A DNA stretch of 64,000 bases, from contig WAID01000006.1 of NCBI GenBank assembly GCA_016584495.1, forward strand, positions 186,001-250,000, read 5' to 3'. Of this stretch, positions 24,318-36,129 are shown piece by piece. How positions within the stretch are numbered: position 1 is the stretch's first letter; each line of letters starts with the position of its first letter. Source of the stretch: Celoporthe dispersa (Eukaryota; Ascomycota; Sordariomycetes; Diaporthales; Cryphonectriaceae). The notes below the pieces were generated by a model. That model saw nothing but the letters and a program-made list of their open reading frames with translations, ran no database searches and was not told the DNA's origin. The position numbers and the translations under genes were made by a program.

Positions 24318-25016
24318 TTTGGTGATCTGGCGGCTTTGATGATAAAAGCGTCCTTGTCGTGCCCAAGACCGATCCCTCTCTTTCTCTCTGTGGGGGTGTG
24401 TGTATATGTCCAGCGGTCCTGTCAGTTGAAACGCGCCACGGCTTTCAGGATGCAGGATGAGGAACAGTACAGAACATGGTTACAATATGAAAAAATTAGA
24501 AAAAACATTGAGTACAGGGTGAGAAATGCAGTGCCCTTGGTCACAGCGATAAACCGGGGGATCAGAGAGCTTTATTGGATCCAGCCAACGAAGTCGGTGA
24601 CGAGCAGGATAAGGGCCCTTGTCGCTATAGCGAGGGTCCTCCTCAGCCTGGGACGATTGGTAATCCGTAATCCGTCCTCCGGATCAACCGGCCGGGTGTC
24701 GGGGGGTCAGACGCGGCACGGTATCTTGTCCCCCGGCCCCGGATTTCTGTCTCTTTTCTCCCTCTCCAGCTTTCTCCCTCCCTCTCCTTTACACAACTCG
24801 AAGAGCATGAGAGATACTGGTGACAGAGATGACTGCTCTCCCGTACTGTGTTTCCTCACATCGTCCAGCATACTTTTGATTGATTGTATCGTGTCGGGCA
24901 GGCTGACCACCCAGAAGCCTTCGGACCATCAGTCTCGGCCTGTACGTGCCACCATAGACGGTGCGACAGCCCACCACGTATGATTCACCACTTGTACAAT
25001 GCTTAGAGGCTCTCTG

Positions 25017-25051
<35 letters not shown>

Positions 25052-26298
25052 TCGAGGTATCTGCCGTCGGTCTCCTGCATCACCATGAAACCTCACAAAT
25101 GTTCAACAGCCGGCGCCATGCCTGGGCTCTGCATGGTCTGGTCTTGACAGCACCCAGGCCGAGCTCCAGGAGACGTGCTGACAGCTCCCCAGAGGGAGAT
25201 GGACAAGAGCCGACAGGTGCGGATTCCTGCCAGCGCATATATTGTTGGAGAATATGCATGTATGGTCAGGTGGCTCATGTAAGTCCGTGTTGTCCGCGCA
25301 GATGCGGACTCAGGCGTAACTAAGTTTGGTATCGATCGACATCTGCTGCGGAGAGCAGCCGGAGGACAGCTGCAACGAGGCTCCAGAAATGAAGCAGATT
25401 GATAACAACGTGGGTGCTGTGAGGCCATTCAGGCTCGGACACGTCTGCCTCTTTGAGGTTCTCAGGTCTCCAGTGGCTTGTTTCCACCCTTCTCGCCAGA
25501 CTCCCTGGATGAGGAGAAAGAAGAAGTAGAGGGTATCAGTCGTATAAACCAATCGTAGTTATTGGTATACAATCGTTCCGACCAAAGAGAGAGAGATAAA
25601 AGAGAAAAAAACAACCAGAGAAGAAAGAGAAAGAAAGAGAGGGGGAAAAAAAGGCAAGTCCAAGCCTCAATCATCATTAGCACCTGCTAAGTTGTGTTGG
25701 CTCTTGCCTCATCAGCGTTGTTGTTGTCCAGATGGGAAGGAAGCAGGGGGGAGGGTTGCAGGCTACAATAGCGATGGCAGTGGCACTAAAACCCTGGTAC
25801 ATACACAAATACGGACACGATCACACACCACGTGCACAGCTGCAGGGCGTCGCTTCTGGAAGCGAAGGGTCGAAATTTCCAGAGACCCGCAGAACAGCAC
25901 AGCGCTACACGGTCTAACCTTGCAGACCCTGGCGGGCCAGTCACTCTGGGCCACAGTACTACGCAGCTACGGTCCATTGGCCCTTCCCCCGTTCCCCAGC
26001 CGCCGTCGTTCCATTTCTCCCAGTCCTATTTTACTCTCTTCGCCTCTTGTCTCAGCCACACCCTCGCAGCGATTCCTTCTCGTCAGTCCAAAAACAAGAC
26101 CGGCCTGCCAACCTACAGCATACCAACCACCAGCCTACACTGACCTGCAATCCAAACACGCCTTTTTACCCTCAGACCAGCACCCGTCGTCCCCGATCGA
26201 CCCGACCTCGACTTCAACTTCCATCTCCCAGCCTCGACCAGACCTTTACACTCTTCTCCCCACCGTAGCCGACACATCCCCCAAGGTGGCAAGACGAA
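24318..26298. other. Divergent gap between exporter and antizyme genes
   Basis: It holds a (GA)14 tract (25021-25047), purine runs (25580-25650) and a pyrimidine-rich, CA-rich segment (25980-26280) that is probably the antizyme 5-prime leader. A frame at about 24448-24700 is open but matches nothing I recognise. Confidence 0.45.
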
Positions 26299-27420
26299 AT
26301 GGCGCCCATGAAATCGTTAAATTCCAATTCGTCCAGTAGTAATTATGGCGAGGACGTTGCCCGTCAGGCCAATGTGCTCGCCAGCTGCTACGTCGTCGAT
26401 GTCGCCGGCTCCCTGAAGGGCCTCCACTACTGCACTACCCTGGCTGCAGGTAAGGAAGAGAACATCTTGCTCTCTCTGTCTCTCTCTCTCTCTGCCCTCT
26501 CTAGCCCTACTTCTCCAAGGCCATCACTGACATACAATCTCTCTCTCTCTCTCTGCAGGGGGCCGAGTGGTATTCCTGAGGTCCCCATCTCAGGACTACC
26601 ATCCCCTCCCTCCAGTCCCCCCCTCGCGGCATTCACCTCCGACAACGAGCTCGCCATCAAGCCCAAGCCTAAGCGCAACCACACAAACGCCAACGGCTCC
26701 GGCAGTGCTCGTACCCGTCGAGGGGGGGCAACACTTCGCATCAGGGAAGAATGTGAGAGATTCTTTTGTGAGACCATGAAGGTCGTTTTCCACGGTGAGG
26801 AGAACGCGGCCACTCATGGCTCCGGCCTGACGGGTGTTTATCAACATCAACATCATCATCTTCTCCAACAGCATGAACCATCCAGCCGAAACCGCAGCCA
26901 GTCGTCGGACACTGGGAGGAGTGTCACCTCTATCGACTCTGGATACTTCGGCTCTTATACTTGCGATGACGACCACCATCCCGACGTCCAGCAGCGCCTG
27001 ACCCCGCCCTGCGACTCTTCCGTTGGCGAGATGACAAGTCTCGACGGGCCGTGTACCGGCAATGGCATCGAGGCGACCGCGTGGATGGAGATCTGGGACT
27101 ATCAGGGCGGCGCTAGCTTCCTCGCCTTTGTCGCCGAGGACCTGACCACCGGTGAAAAGTCCCTGTTCACCTTCTTCGATGCCGGCGTGGTCGGCCGCGA
27201 CCTGAAGAGGGCCCTGGTCGCCCTGATCGAGCTGGCCGAGACCCCTCTCGGCTGCTCCAGGCTGGTCATCTGCATTGATAGGTCCATCGAGGCCGACGAG
27301 ATGCAGCCTCTGACCAAGGGCCTGGCGTGGGCCGGCTTCGAGCTGGACACCCTCGACCAGTGGGCCGACATCCGGGACGTCACCAGCAGCAGGTGGATCT
27401 TTATGGGCATGGAAGTGTAG
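26299..27420 (+). CDS. OAZ: Ornithine decarboxylase antizyme, programmed +1 frameshift gene
   Basis: Antizyme binds ornithine decarboxylase, sends it to the proteasome and limits polyamine uptake. The C-terminal half is diagnostic: FFDAGVVGRDLKRALVALIEL, SRLVICIDRS, GLAWAGFEL and SRWIFMGMEV. As in the family, two frames are expected. ORF1 starts at the ATG 26299 and contains an intron 26450-26558 (donor GTAAGG, acceptor CTGCAG). A TCC-TGA shift site lies at 26574-26579, and ORF2 begins with GAG at 26578. As assembled, the splice puts ORF1 one base out of the TCC-TGA frame; one G fewer in the G5 run 26558-26562 would give the canonical order. Unspliced, the reading frame is open from 26299 to 27420. 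High polyamines would be expected to raise shifting. Confidence 0.93.
   Translation: MAPMKSLNSNSSSSNYGEDVARQANVLASCYVVDVAGSLKGLHYCTTLAAGKEENILLSLSLSLSALSSPTSPRPSLTYNLSLSLCRGPSGIPEVPISGLPSPPSSPPLAAFTSDNELAIKPKPKRNHTNANGSGSARTRRGGATLRIREECERFFCETMKVVFHGEENAATHGSGLTGVYQHQHHHLLQQHEPSSRNRSQSSDTGRSVTSIDSGYFGSYTCDDDHHPDVQQRLTPPCDSSVGEMTSLDGPCTGNGIEATAWMEIWDYQGGASFLAFVAEDLTTGEKSLFTFFDAGVVGRDLKRALVALIELAETPLGCSRLVICIDRSIEADEMQPLTKGLAWAGFELDTLDQWADIRDVTSSRWIFMGMEV
26574..26579 (+). promoter_or_regulatory. Putative +1 ribosomal frameshift site TCC-TGA
   Basis: The sequence TAT TCC TGA GGT sits exactly where ORF1 of an antizyme should end. Reading TCC and then skipping the T gives GAG GTC CCC, the start of ORF2. 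UCC-UGA is the known site in most antizyme genes. No pseudoknot was established by eye. Confidence 0.8.
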
Positions 27421-27949
27421 GAATAAGGCGCCTTCCCCCCCCCTTTTTTTTTTTATTTATTTCTTCTACGTGTCGATTGGTTCTCTTCTTTCTTCCCTAT
27501 TTGGACTTGTTCAGTTGTGCGCACAGCACTGCATGATTTCGTTCTGTCATCGTTCTGTAGGGCTGGCCTATCAAACTTTCCACGGTCTTTTTCTGCAGGG
27601 AGGAGTAGCAAAAGCAAAAAAAGAAAATGGAAAGAAAAAAACAAGGACACACAGTACCACATCAGGAGTTTTAAGGAGCGTAATAGCGTCACACCTATTC
27701 ATACTTCATCTGACTTGTTGGTTCATGGGATAGCTGAACAGGTTGCAAGAAAGCTACTAGCAATACACACACAGTATCTTTATGCAATTCTATAATTTTG
27801 GGTTTTTGTTCCGTCTACCGACACTTGTGTGTGCCCCGGGTGTTCTATGTGAAGCCGCCTTGCTAGACCCCTTTTTCCTTCTCCCCTCGGACCGAGTAAA
27901 TCATAGAAGAGCCCGACAAAGAGTGATCTTTAATACATGCATAAGTATG
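27421..27949. other. Convergent gap between antizyme and HIS7
   Basis: It starts with a C9/T10 run (27436-27454). No gene is recognised. Confidence 0.45.
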
Positions 27950-29709
27950 TCACAACTCTCCCTCAAACCCCCTTACCGCCAGGCCGTTCCCGCTCAGGAA
28001 CTCCTTGACCTGTCTCACCGTGTACTCGCCCCTGTGGAACATGCCCGCCCCGAGCGCGGCATCCGTGGTCGTCTCGTCAAAGACCTCCTGGAAGTGGCCC
28101 GGGTTCCCCGCGCCGCTGCTCGCGATGACGGGGATCCTGACGGCACCCTTCACCTGCCTGATCAGCTCGAGGTCGAAGCCGCTGTTGGTGCCGTCGCGGT
28201 CGATGCAGTTGAGCAGGATCTCGCCGCAGCCCATGGCCTCGACGGCCCGGCACAGCTGCACGACGTCGAGGTCGCGCGTCTCCCGGCCGCCCTTGATGGT
28301 GCAGGCGTACCAGACGTGCTCCTCGCCCTTGGGGCCGGGCTGGTCTGTCCTGACCGTGCTGTGGGCGGTGGCGTCGGCGGAGGCGACGTAGACGCGCTTC
28401 GGGTCGACGGAGACGACGACTGCCTGGTTGCCGTAGGCGGACGAGATCTGCTCGATGGCCGTCTTGCCCGACAGGGTCTCGCCGCTGGCGTAGTAGTCCT
28501 CTGCGGCGGTGACGGCGTCGCTGCCGATGCTGACCTTGTCGGCGCCGCTGCGGAAGTACATGCTGGCGATCTCGAGAGCGGACACCTTGGTGCCGTCCGT
28601 GTCGACGGTGTCGCGGATGCCGCCGCCGATGGTCAGCGGAACGAAGACGGTCTGCGAGGTCTGGCGGAGGATCTCGAGCATGGGCAGGTCGCGGAGGGGC
28701 AGGTCGCGGAACGAGGTGATGTTCAGGAAGGTCACCTCGTCCGCGCCCTGCTCGTAGTACCGCCTGGCCATCTCGACGGGCTTGCCCAGGTTGCGCACGC
28801 CCCGCCCGTCTGACTTCTCGCGCACGTCGTACTGGTCGCCCTTTGTCACCACCAGGTCGCCGGCGTCGTTGGTGCGCACGTCGAGGCAGGCTATCACACG
28901 GCGGGTGAGCCCTCCCGAGGACACCACGCCGTCTCCAGACGGTGATATCGATGCGGCGGGTGGCGGCGCGAGGGGCTGGCCGAGGGTCCTGGCGCCGTCA
29001 CCAGTCAGGAATGACCTGATCACCCGCAGGCCCGCGACGCCGCTCTTCTCGGGGTGGAACTGCGTGGCCAGCACGTTCCCTCTGGCCACAGCCCCGACAA
29101 AAGTCTCGCTGCCGTAGCCAGCCGTGGCGACGGACCACCCTTGGCCTTCCAGCACGCCAGGCTCGTAGGGACACCGGTAGCTGTGGACGTAGTAGTACTT
29201 GCTCCCAGGGCGAAGGTCGTACAGCGATGCGCCGCCGGCGACGAGAGCGTCGTTCCAGCCGATGTGAGGGACGGCCTTGTCGGCGTCGTCGAAGCGGCCG
29301 AGGCGGCTCTGGATGAGACCCAGGCCAGGGCAGTTTGGGGTCTCGGAGGAGCCCTCGAACAGGGCCTGCAGGCCGACACAGATGCCCATGAACGGCTTGC
29401 CAGCCTCGACGTGGGCCTTGATGGCGGGCAGGAAACCGGCAGAGGACAGCTGGGTGAGGCAGTGGCCAAAGTGGCCCACGCCTGGGAGGATGAGTTTCTG
29501 TGGGGGCAGCGGTAGTTGGTAAGAATGAACAGACACACAGACAGCCAGGCGAGCTGTGGAATCGGCGGCAACGAGTGCGTACTCACCTCAGCATTGGCGA
29601 CCTCTTCTGGCGTCTTCACCCAAGCGACTTGATATCCGACCTTTTCTATGGCGTTGACCAGACTCCTCACGTTTCCGGCAACATAGTCTAATAAGTATAC
29701 TGTAGGCAT
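27950..29709 (-). CDS. HIS7: Imidazole glycerol phosphate synthase HisHF (glutamine amidotransferase-cyclase)
   Basis: Makes imidazole glycerol phosphate and AICAR in histidine synthesis and links it to purine synthesis. Exon 1 is 29709-29587, the intron 29586-29498 (donor GTGAGT), exon 2 29497-27950; the product is about 556 residues, the usual size for the eukaryotic fusion. The N-terminal glutaminase domain has the oxyanion loop LPGVGHFG, nucleophile Cys in GICVGLQALF and His-Glu in FHPEKSG. The C-terminal cyclase barrel has catalytic Asp in IACLDVR and in NCIDRDGT, with phosphate-binding ASSGAGNPGHF. The domain joint is near residue 240, after a Pro/Ala/Ser-rich linker. It is divergent from the TFIIIC-like gene, about 430 bp apart. 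No frame problem is seen. Confidence 0.97.
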
Positions 29710-30140
29710 CTTGAGTATGTCGTACGCGCCTCAGACGGCTCTCACCTGCGTATCAAGGTGGTATCATGAGTGTGAGGTTGGGAGGAGAAAGGGTGGTGAG
29801 TGAGTCAAACCAGAGAAGGGTTTTTGTATGCAAGTCATTCAAGCAAGCATCCAGATTGATATTCAGCGTCAGATGGAGGGGCAGAGAGGGCAGCCTGCAT
29901 GCCGCTACCGGGCGAGGAGGGGTCCAATTTTACAGGGGTGCAGGCCTGACTATAATAGTGATTAACGGGCGCTGGTCAGCAGGAACTTACAGGGGCTCAC
30001 ACCACTGATGCCGTCACCGGAAGCTGAGCTAGCATTTCTCGCACGAGGCCCATCCACTCGCTGTTCTTTTCCTTATTCTCGTCTCTCCTCCAACCACCCG
30101 CACAAGCAAGTGACACGAGAGCTCCCTGTCCACATCGAAA

Positions 30141-31703
30141 ATGGTGAGGACAGCCAGGATGCCGGTCGCCTGGCCGGGCACGACGCCCGAGGGCGCCGCC
30201 AGCTTCCCGCTCGCGCAGTCGTCGTCGTCGTCGATAGCAGGCGAGGCCCAAGATGAGTGGGAATACGAGTACTCGAATACCGAGACGGAGGTGCGGATAC
30301 GCCCTACCTCTAGAGATACAAGAGAGAGAGAGAGAGAGAGAAAGCTGACGGCGGCCCGGCAGACGTATTACCTAACGATAGACCTGTCGCACTCAGGCAT
30401 GTTCGAGAAGGTCAAGGACTCCTTCCATGCGCAGAACAGAGGCGGGTACAGACAGTGGTTCAATCCCGTCTACGCCGACCCGAACAAGAACACCAAGCTT
30501 CGACCTACAAAGACGAACGCTATGCTGTTCGGCGACGAGAGAACGAGGACGAGGAGGACCTTGCGCCGCAGGACGAGGATGAGGACGAGGAGGAGGACGA
30601 GGGCGGGGGCGGGGACGCAGACGGTGACAACAGAGGAGGAGGCCACAGAGTCAGGGGCGAACACGGGGGCCGAGACGCGGGCGGTGGCGACAACGACGAC
30701 AACCCCATCGATCCTGCGCTTCGGGGCACGGCGCAGCGAGCTCCGTCTCGGGCGCCGCCGGGGATCCCGCAGAGAGCCCAGCCGAGAGCTGCATCACGGG
30801 CGCCATCGGTCATACCGCATCCCGGCAGAGACCAGCAGGACAGACCAGCGCGGATCAAGAACGTGGGCGAGATCCAGATCCTCGACCTGCACTCGGACAA
30901 TCCCATCATATCCTACAAGGGACGCATCTTCTCGGGCAGCTGGGCGCACAACATCGGCACGGAGCTCCTGTTTGGCGCCCACGACGAGGTGGCAGGGCGC
31001 AACCTCCCTTACCTGCGGCCTCTCGCCGGCGGCGTGGACCTGGTAGCGGCATGCTCGGCGCGCATCCTCACGGTGCCCGCAGACCTGCGGCCCAAGAACC
31101 GCGGCGAGGAGGCGGCGGCGGCGGCGGCGCTCGCGCAACAGAACCGGCGGCTGGCACCTGACCGGTACAGGCACCTGCGCAAGGAGGCGGGCCTCGAGAT
31201 ACCAATCGCCTTCGACAAGCATGGGCGGCGCAAGCCGCAGGCGCGGTTCCTGGAGAACCTGATGGCGATCAAGCGGACCCGGGGCGAGATGGACGACGCC
31301 ACGACCATGACGCGGGACACGACACGGGACTGGGTGGACCGCGACGACGACCCGGAGGAGGCGTCCCTGCAGAAGAAGCGGGCCAGGGACCGCAAGAGGC
31401 AGCAGCGGCTGATGGAGGAGAGGCTGGCGAGGCCCAAGAAGAAGAGGCAGGGCGGGAACCGCTGGATGAGGAGGCGGGTGGTGACCTTTGCGGACAGGAA
31501 CGGGATCAGCAGTGGTGACAGGATGGGGGAGGACGACGAGGGGGGGCAACGGAGGGGACGACGGTGTCTTGTCGAGGCCCACACCCAGGACGTGGGACGA
31601 ACTGGATCGTGGCGGCGGAGGAGGCGGCGGTGAGAACACTGGTGTTGGTGAAGGCGCAGGAGATGTTCGCGGCGCCGAGGATGCGGTCATGGACTTGGAG
31701 TGA
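30141..31703 (+). CDS. TFIIIC triple-barrel domain protein, with shifts
   Basis: Contains the triple-barrel domain of RNA polymerase III factor TFIIIC subunits (tau91/Sfc7 type). Exon 1 is 30141-30290; an in-frame intron 30291-30362 (acceptor CGGCAG) joins ETE to TYYLTIDLS, a conserved start of the domain. The second half of the domain is IQILDLHSDNPIISYKGRIFSGSWAHNIGTELLF. Between them lies a long acidic, Ala/Arg-rich insert. The frame must change near 30534-30541 (one base missing after LFGDE) and again at the G7 run 31540-31546. With the second change the protein ends in an acidic tail at 31703; without it, in a poly-Arg tail at 31633. The acidic ending looks more natural. A basic coiled region (KKRARDRKRQQRLMEERL) precedes the end. 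Confidence 0.78.
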
Positions 31704-33028
31704 GTGAGCGAGTGCTTGATTTTACTTGCGACGCACTCTCTCTCTCTCTCTCTCTTACGACACTGGAGTTTAGGAGGGAGGGTTGTGAGGCAGCCAGCCA
31801 GATATGATACCCCATGCTTTTTTTTCTCATCTTGGCACTCTGTTGAATTCAATATTCTTTTTTGTTTTCTGTCTTTTTTCTCTCTCTCTCTCTTTTGGAC
31901 AAAGCATCTCCTACAGAATGAAATATTTAAACCCCAGATGAATCCTATCCCATCCTCACAACCACCACATGTGCATGTGATCAGGCAGTCTGACTGGCTG
32001 GCCAGGACGAGACAAAACAACCATCGCTGCTAGTGGTCACGTTCATGATCTCGTCGCAAGATAAGAAAGTGGATATCTGCATGCAACTGGCATGCACAGC
32101 GTATGAGGTTCCTGTCTTGGGTCTCGTGGAGTAAAGCGCTGGCCGTGACGAGGCGTGGGCCCTGGGAATCCTTGGCCGCATGTGTGGCTGTCAGGGGCTG
32201 CTACCAAGGTGCTACCAAGGTTGCAAGGCTCCTTTCAGGCACTATGGAGTTAGTACCATAGTAGTTGCTAGTCCAGTCAGTGCCTTACTAAGAAGATGTC
32301 ATGATGTCAGCACTAACACTGTGGCATACAGGTAAACGTACAAATATGTTAGTGCCCTCGCCATTCGGGTTTTGGGATTGATTCAGAGTGCCTGCCTGCT
32401 GGCGTACCAATCGGTGGTACTGCATACATGCGCCCCCGCATATGTCACGCACAGAGGCCGAGTCACCTGGACTTTTGCCATCTCGTGAGGGAGGATCAGT
32501 CAGTCCCTGATTCACATAACAGCCTAGACGGAAGTACCTCCAGGGTCCCCTATGATGCCGTCTTCGCCGCCTGGACCCCGGAACAAACCAGCCGTCCTCC
32601 TCCTCTTCTTCCATCACTACTCTCGCGCTCTCTCTTGACCCCCTTTACCTCCTCGAGAGAAAACACAATCCCTTGACAGACATCATGTCCTAGCCGTCCA
32701 TCATTTTTTTTTTCTTCTAATGAAGTTTGTTTCCTAGCTCTTTATATCTCCTTCCTACTGCTCCACTGCGATGCCTAAGCCTCAGCAAGACGCCCTTCCT
32801 TCGTCGCCCAGCTGAAACCCCCCCCCCCAACCCAGCAAACAACAACTCACTCGCAGGAGCACTCGCTTTTCTTTCTTCCAAGTACAGATCTTTTATATAT
32901 TTTTTTCTTCTCCTTTTTTTTCCCTTGGCACTTACCTGCTGTCCTTTCCCTTGGGGCGCGGACGGAGTGTAAGAGAGAGAGAGAGAGAGCGAGCGAGCGA
33001 GCGAGAGAGGAGGGACCCCGTAACCACC
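31704..33028. other. Gap with TC and GA tracts
   Basis: It holds (TC)n at 31736-31755, one exact copy of the dispersed 12-mer (32253-32264) and (GA)n/(GAGC)n at 32971-33010 directly before the next start codon. No gene is recognised. Confidence 0.45.
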
Positions 33029-34826
33029 ATGTACCACCTCCGACGCGCGACCATTGCGGTCGCCATTGTCGCCTCTCTCGTCTTCATCACATGGTTCGTT
33101 CCCAAGGTCCTGATACCGAACCCGCCGAGTCCGGAGGACCAGAAGCGCGACAGGGCCTGGGTCAACTCCTCGCCGTATTGGCTCGACCGACAGGCCTGCA
33201 GGTGGTTTAGCGTGTGCGGGATACATCACATGCGGTGGGACGACCCTGTAAGGCCGAGGGGGCCACCCATACCAATCGCCGAGCTGGGCGAGCTGGAGCT
33301 CAGGAAGAGGAGGTCATCACTCCAGGGGCGCAGGGAGGCTCCTCCTGCCTCCTGGGAGGACCTCGGGGCGAGGGTGAGGACGACACAGGAGGAGAGGGAC
33401 CAGGCGCCGGGCGATGTGCCCGAATACGTACTCAAGAACGCGCCCCTGGTGCACCTGTACTCGGGGGAGAGCTTCTGGCCGTCGGATATCGCAGAGCACA
33501 TCCAGCACATGACCCCGTTCGTCGACAAGGAGCCGCTCAACACCACAGAGCCTCTGTCGCTCGCCAACCTGTACGGCCTGAGCACCATGCCCGGCATGGT
33601 CTACCTAACGAGCAGGGAGGACGTCGAACAGCGGCCAGAGTGGCTGTCCAGCCATGTCGGCAGGCCGAACCCGTTTGACGAGGATGGCGATGAGACGATC
33701 GACCCTGCGGGTGACCACAACACCCAGGATGCAGATGCGCCGTACACAGAGGGGACGACCTGGTTCGATGTGGACAGAGACCATCCCCTGCGCCGGGTCT
33801 CCGACCCCCGTGACCGCTCCTCTGTGCCCAGCGAGATGCTGTCCAAGCACCTGCGCCGGGCTGTCCTCTCTGGCGGCCACGCGCAAAAGCCCTTCCCGCC
33901 ACCCCCAACCACGCCAGGCCACAAGCCAGACGCCAGCGGCTACTCGGCTGCCCCGGCTGTCCTGGTCCTGGTCGACAAGGGCTCGGGCATCCTCGACGCC
34001 TTCTGGTTCTTCTTCTACAGCTATAACCTCGGCCAGACCGTGCTCAACATGCGGTTCGGCAATCACGTTGGTGACTGGGAACACTGCATGGTGCGCTTCG
34101 AGAACGAGCGTGCCGCGGGCCATGTTCCTGAGCGAGCACGAGGGCGGACAGGCATACGCGTGGGGCGCACTGGAGAAGAAGCGCATGAACATGACCACCA
34201 GCAGCAGCAGCAGCAGCAGCAGCGCGACCGGTGAGGTCGTCACCGAGATCGTCGAGCGGCCAGTGATCTATTCGGCGGTTGGCAGTCACGCGATGTATGC
34301 CTTCCCCGGCCCTCACGCCTATGTCCTGCCCTTCCAGATGCTCAAGGATGTCACCGACCGTGGGCCGCTCTGGGACCCCTCGCTGAACAGGTACGCCTAC
34401 TTCTACGACTACCAAGACTCTCCACCTCCGCCCGAGGAGGACGAGGGCCGTGGCGACTCAGGCGAGGAGCTGCTGCTCGACGAGTCGACGCCCTACCCCT
34501 TCGACGCGGGCGCCCTCGAGGCACACGCCAACCGCACAGCGCAGCTGAACAGGCGCGGTGAGGTCGTGCAGCCCACGTCTCTGGTCCCGGCCTCGTCAAA
34601 CCCCGACGCGCCGACGTCCTGGTTCCACTTCGACGGGCCCTGGGGCGACGAGCTGTACGGCCTGGGTGACGAGAGACAATGGCGCTTGTTTGGACAGTAC
34701 CACTACGTCACGGGCCCGATGGGGCCCAAGTTCAAGCGACTGGGCAGGGAGAAGGTGTGTCAGAAGGACAAGTGCAGGTTACTGTACAGCATCGAGGAGG
34801 GCAGGAAGAGTTCCTGGCATGACTAG
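33029..34826 (+). CDS. Vps62-like protein (vacuolar sorting-associated, DUF946 type), with a shift
   Basis: The ATG at 33029 has context CCACCATGT. An N-terminal signal-anchor (TIAVAIVASLVFITWFVP) precedes a luminal domain. The Vps62 core is seen in APLVHLYSGESFWPSDIAEH, YSYNLGQTVLNMRFGNHVGDWEH, AMFLSEHEGGQAYAW and YSAVGSHAMYAFPGPH. The gene name comes from a yeast mutant screen; the molecular role is unknown. The protein ends in a Trp-rich segment (TSWFHFDGPWGDE). At 34104-34110 (AACGAGCG) the frame changes by one extra base: removing one base joins MVRFEN to VPRAMFLSEHEGG. A (CAG)n/(AGC)n run at 34199-34223 codes for Ser repeats. No introns are needed. Confidence 0.85.
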
Positions 34827-35186
34827 AGGCCGGTTGACGGTTCCAAGACCACTGCAGCACGCTGGTCTGTTTTTGGGTGTTGTTTTCTTTTATAATGATG
34901 TTCATGACCAGCATCGGGTTCGGGCGGTGAGCGTCCTGAGGAGCATAAACAACTGGGCGAGCTGGGTGTACTGTACCTATACCTCAGGGGGCCAAAGACA
35001 CATGAGCTGATGGACGAACCTAGATGTTTTGGAGAGACAAGGCGTCAGCGCTGACGCGCGATACCCCCCTTTTTGTGTTTTTTCGAGGAGCGCTATGGAA
35101 TAGACTTTTATATGATGTTTGAAGAAAGCAATCTTGGTTAGAGGGGATGCTGGACTGCTGGACTTGCTGTATGAGCACCTCAGCCG
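34827..35186. other. Convergent gap
   Basis: The 3-prime regions of the Vps62-like and spherulin-4-like genes. No feature is seen. Confidence 0.4.
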
Positions 35187-36129
35187 TCAAAAGACCACCG
35201 CCACCAGCAGCATCACAGCGCCGGCCATCATGACCACCATGGCTGATGAGCTGCCCACACAGCCCCCGCAGGATGTGGCACCGCCAGCAGCCTGAACAAG
35301 CAGGCTAGCCACGGTGCCAATATCAGCCGGCGCATCTCCACTATCAGAGGCGTCCCAGCCATAGTCAGCGACACCAACACTCCCAATACCAGCCTTGACC
35401 ATCCCATCCAGCCACGTCCTCAGCTCCGCCTCCGCCGAGTCTCCTCCAGAGTCGGATCCAGATCGGTTGTTGAAGTCGTAGACCAGGATGGACGCCTTGG
35501 AGGCGTACTGCGAGGGCACGCTGTCCGTGGGCACGGCGGTGGTGTAGTCTCCCGCCGCGAGCTCAGACACAACGACGTGGTCGGCCAGGGCAAAATAGGC
35601 GTCGTCCAGCACCTTCTTGCCCGGGTTGAAGATGATCTCGGAGCCTGCGCCGAGAGCGGTCCGAGCAAAGGCTGTCAGGTTGCGCATGTATGCGGTGCGG
35701 TTGTCAGGCGTCTCGTCGAAAAAGATGCCGTGCATGGAGATGTTGGCGGCGTCGTACGAAGCCCAGGAGGCCCAGGCCGTGATGTTGGCCTCGACAGAGG
35801 CGACCGGCTCTGTCCCGCCCAGGAGGTGCACATAGCCAAATGTGCGGGCGTTGTCCAGGGAGTTGATGGTGGCGGCGGCCTTGACCCAGCGGCTGTCGCT
35901 TCCCGGGGGGGAGGACGGGCCTGGGCCGGAGCTGGGGTTGATGACGACCTGGAACTGGAGGGTTGGGTTTTTCTTAATGGCGGAGTAGACGGGGTCCCAT
36001 GCGCCTGGGCCTGGGTAGACGTAGAGGGGGAGGAGGATGTTGGTTGTGGGGGATGACGAGGAGGTGGTGGTGGCGGTGAGGGAGGAGGAAGAGGAAGAAG
36101 ACGGTGATGGTGGTGGAGGAGAAGTTCAT
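35187..36129 (-). CDS. Spherulin-4-like secreted protein with GPI signal
   Basis: Resembles the spherulation-specific family 4 proteins, (beta/alpha)-barrel-like secreted proteins related to polygalactosamine hydrolases. Signatures are LPLYVYPGPGAWDPVYSAI, FQVVINPSSGPG, GYVHLLGGTEP, GIFFDETPDN and IFNPGKK. The C terminus (SSAMVVMMAGAVMLLVAVVF) after a Gly/Ser/Cys stretch is a typical GPI-attachment signal. The best start is the ATG at 36129, giving a hydrophobic leader (TITVFFLFLL). From there the frame must shift by one near 36079-36095, in a TCC-type repeat, to enter the body of the protein; a missing base is the simplest reason. No intron is evident. Substrate and exact enzyme activity cannot be told from sequence. 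Confidence 0.8.

Noticed and set aside
24448..24740. Possible transposon-derived protein
   Set aside because: The open frame has no transposase or reverse-transcriptase motif and no terminal repeats were found.
27782..28813. 343-codon plus-strand frame across HIS7
   Set aside because: Antisense of the conserved HIS7 enzyme; Val/Ala/Asp-rich composition typical of shadows.
30794..32020. 408-codon open frame on the minus strand
   Set aside because: Antisense to the TFIIIC-type gene; Pro/Arg-rich shadow with no domain.
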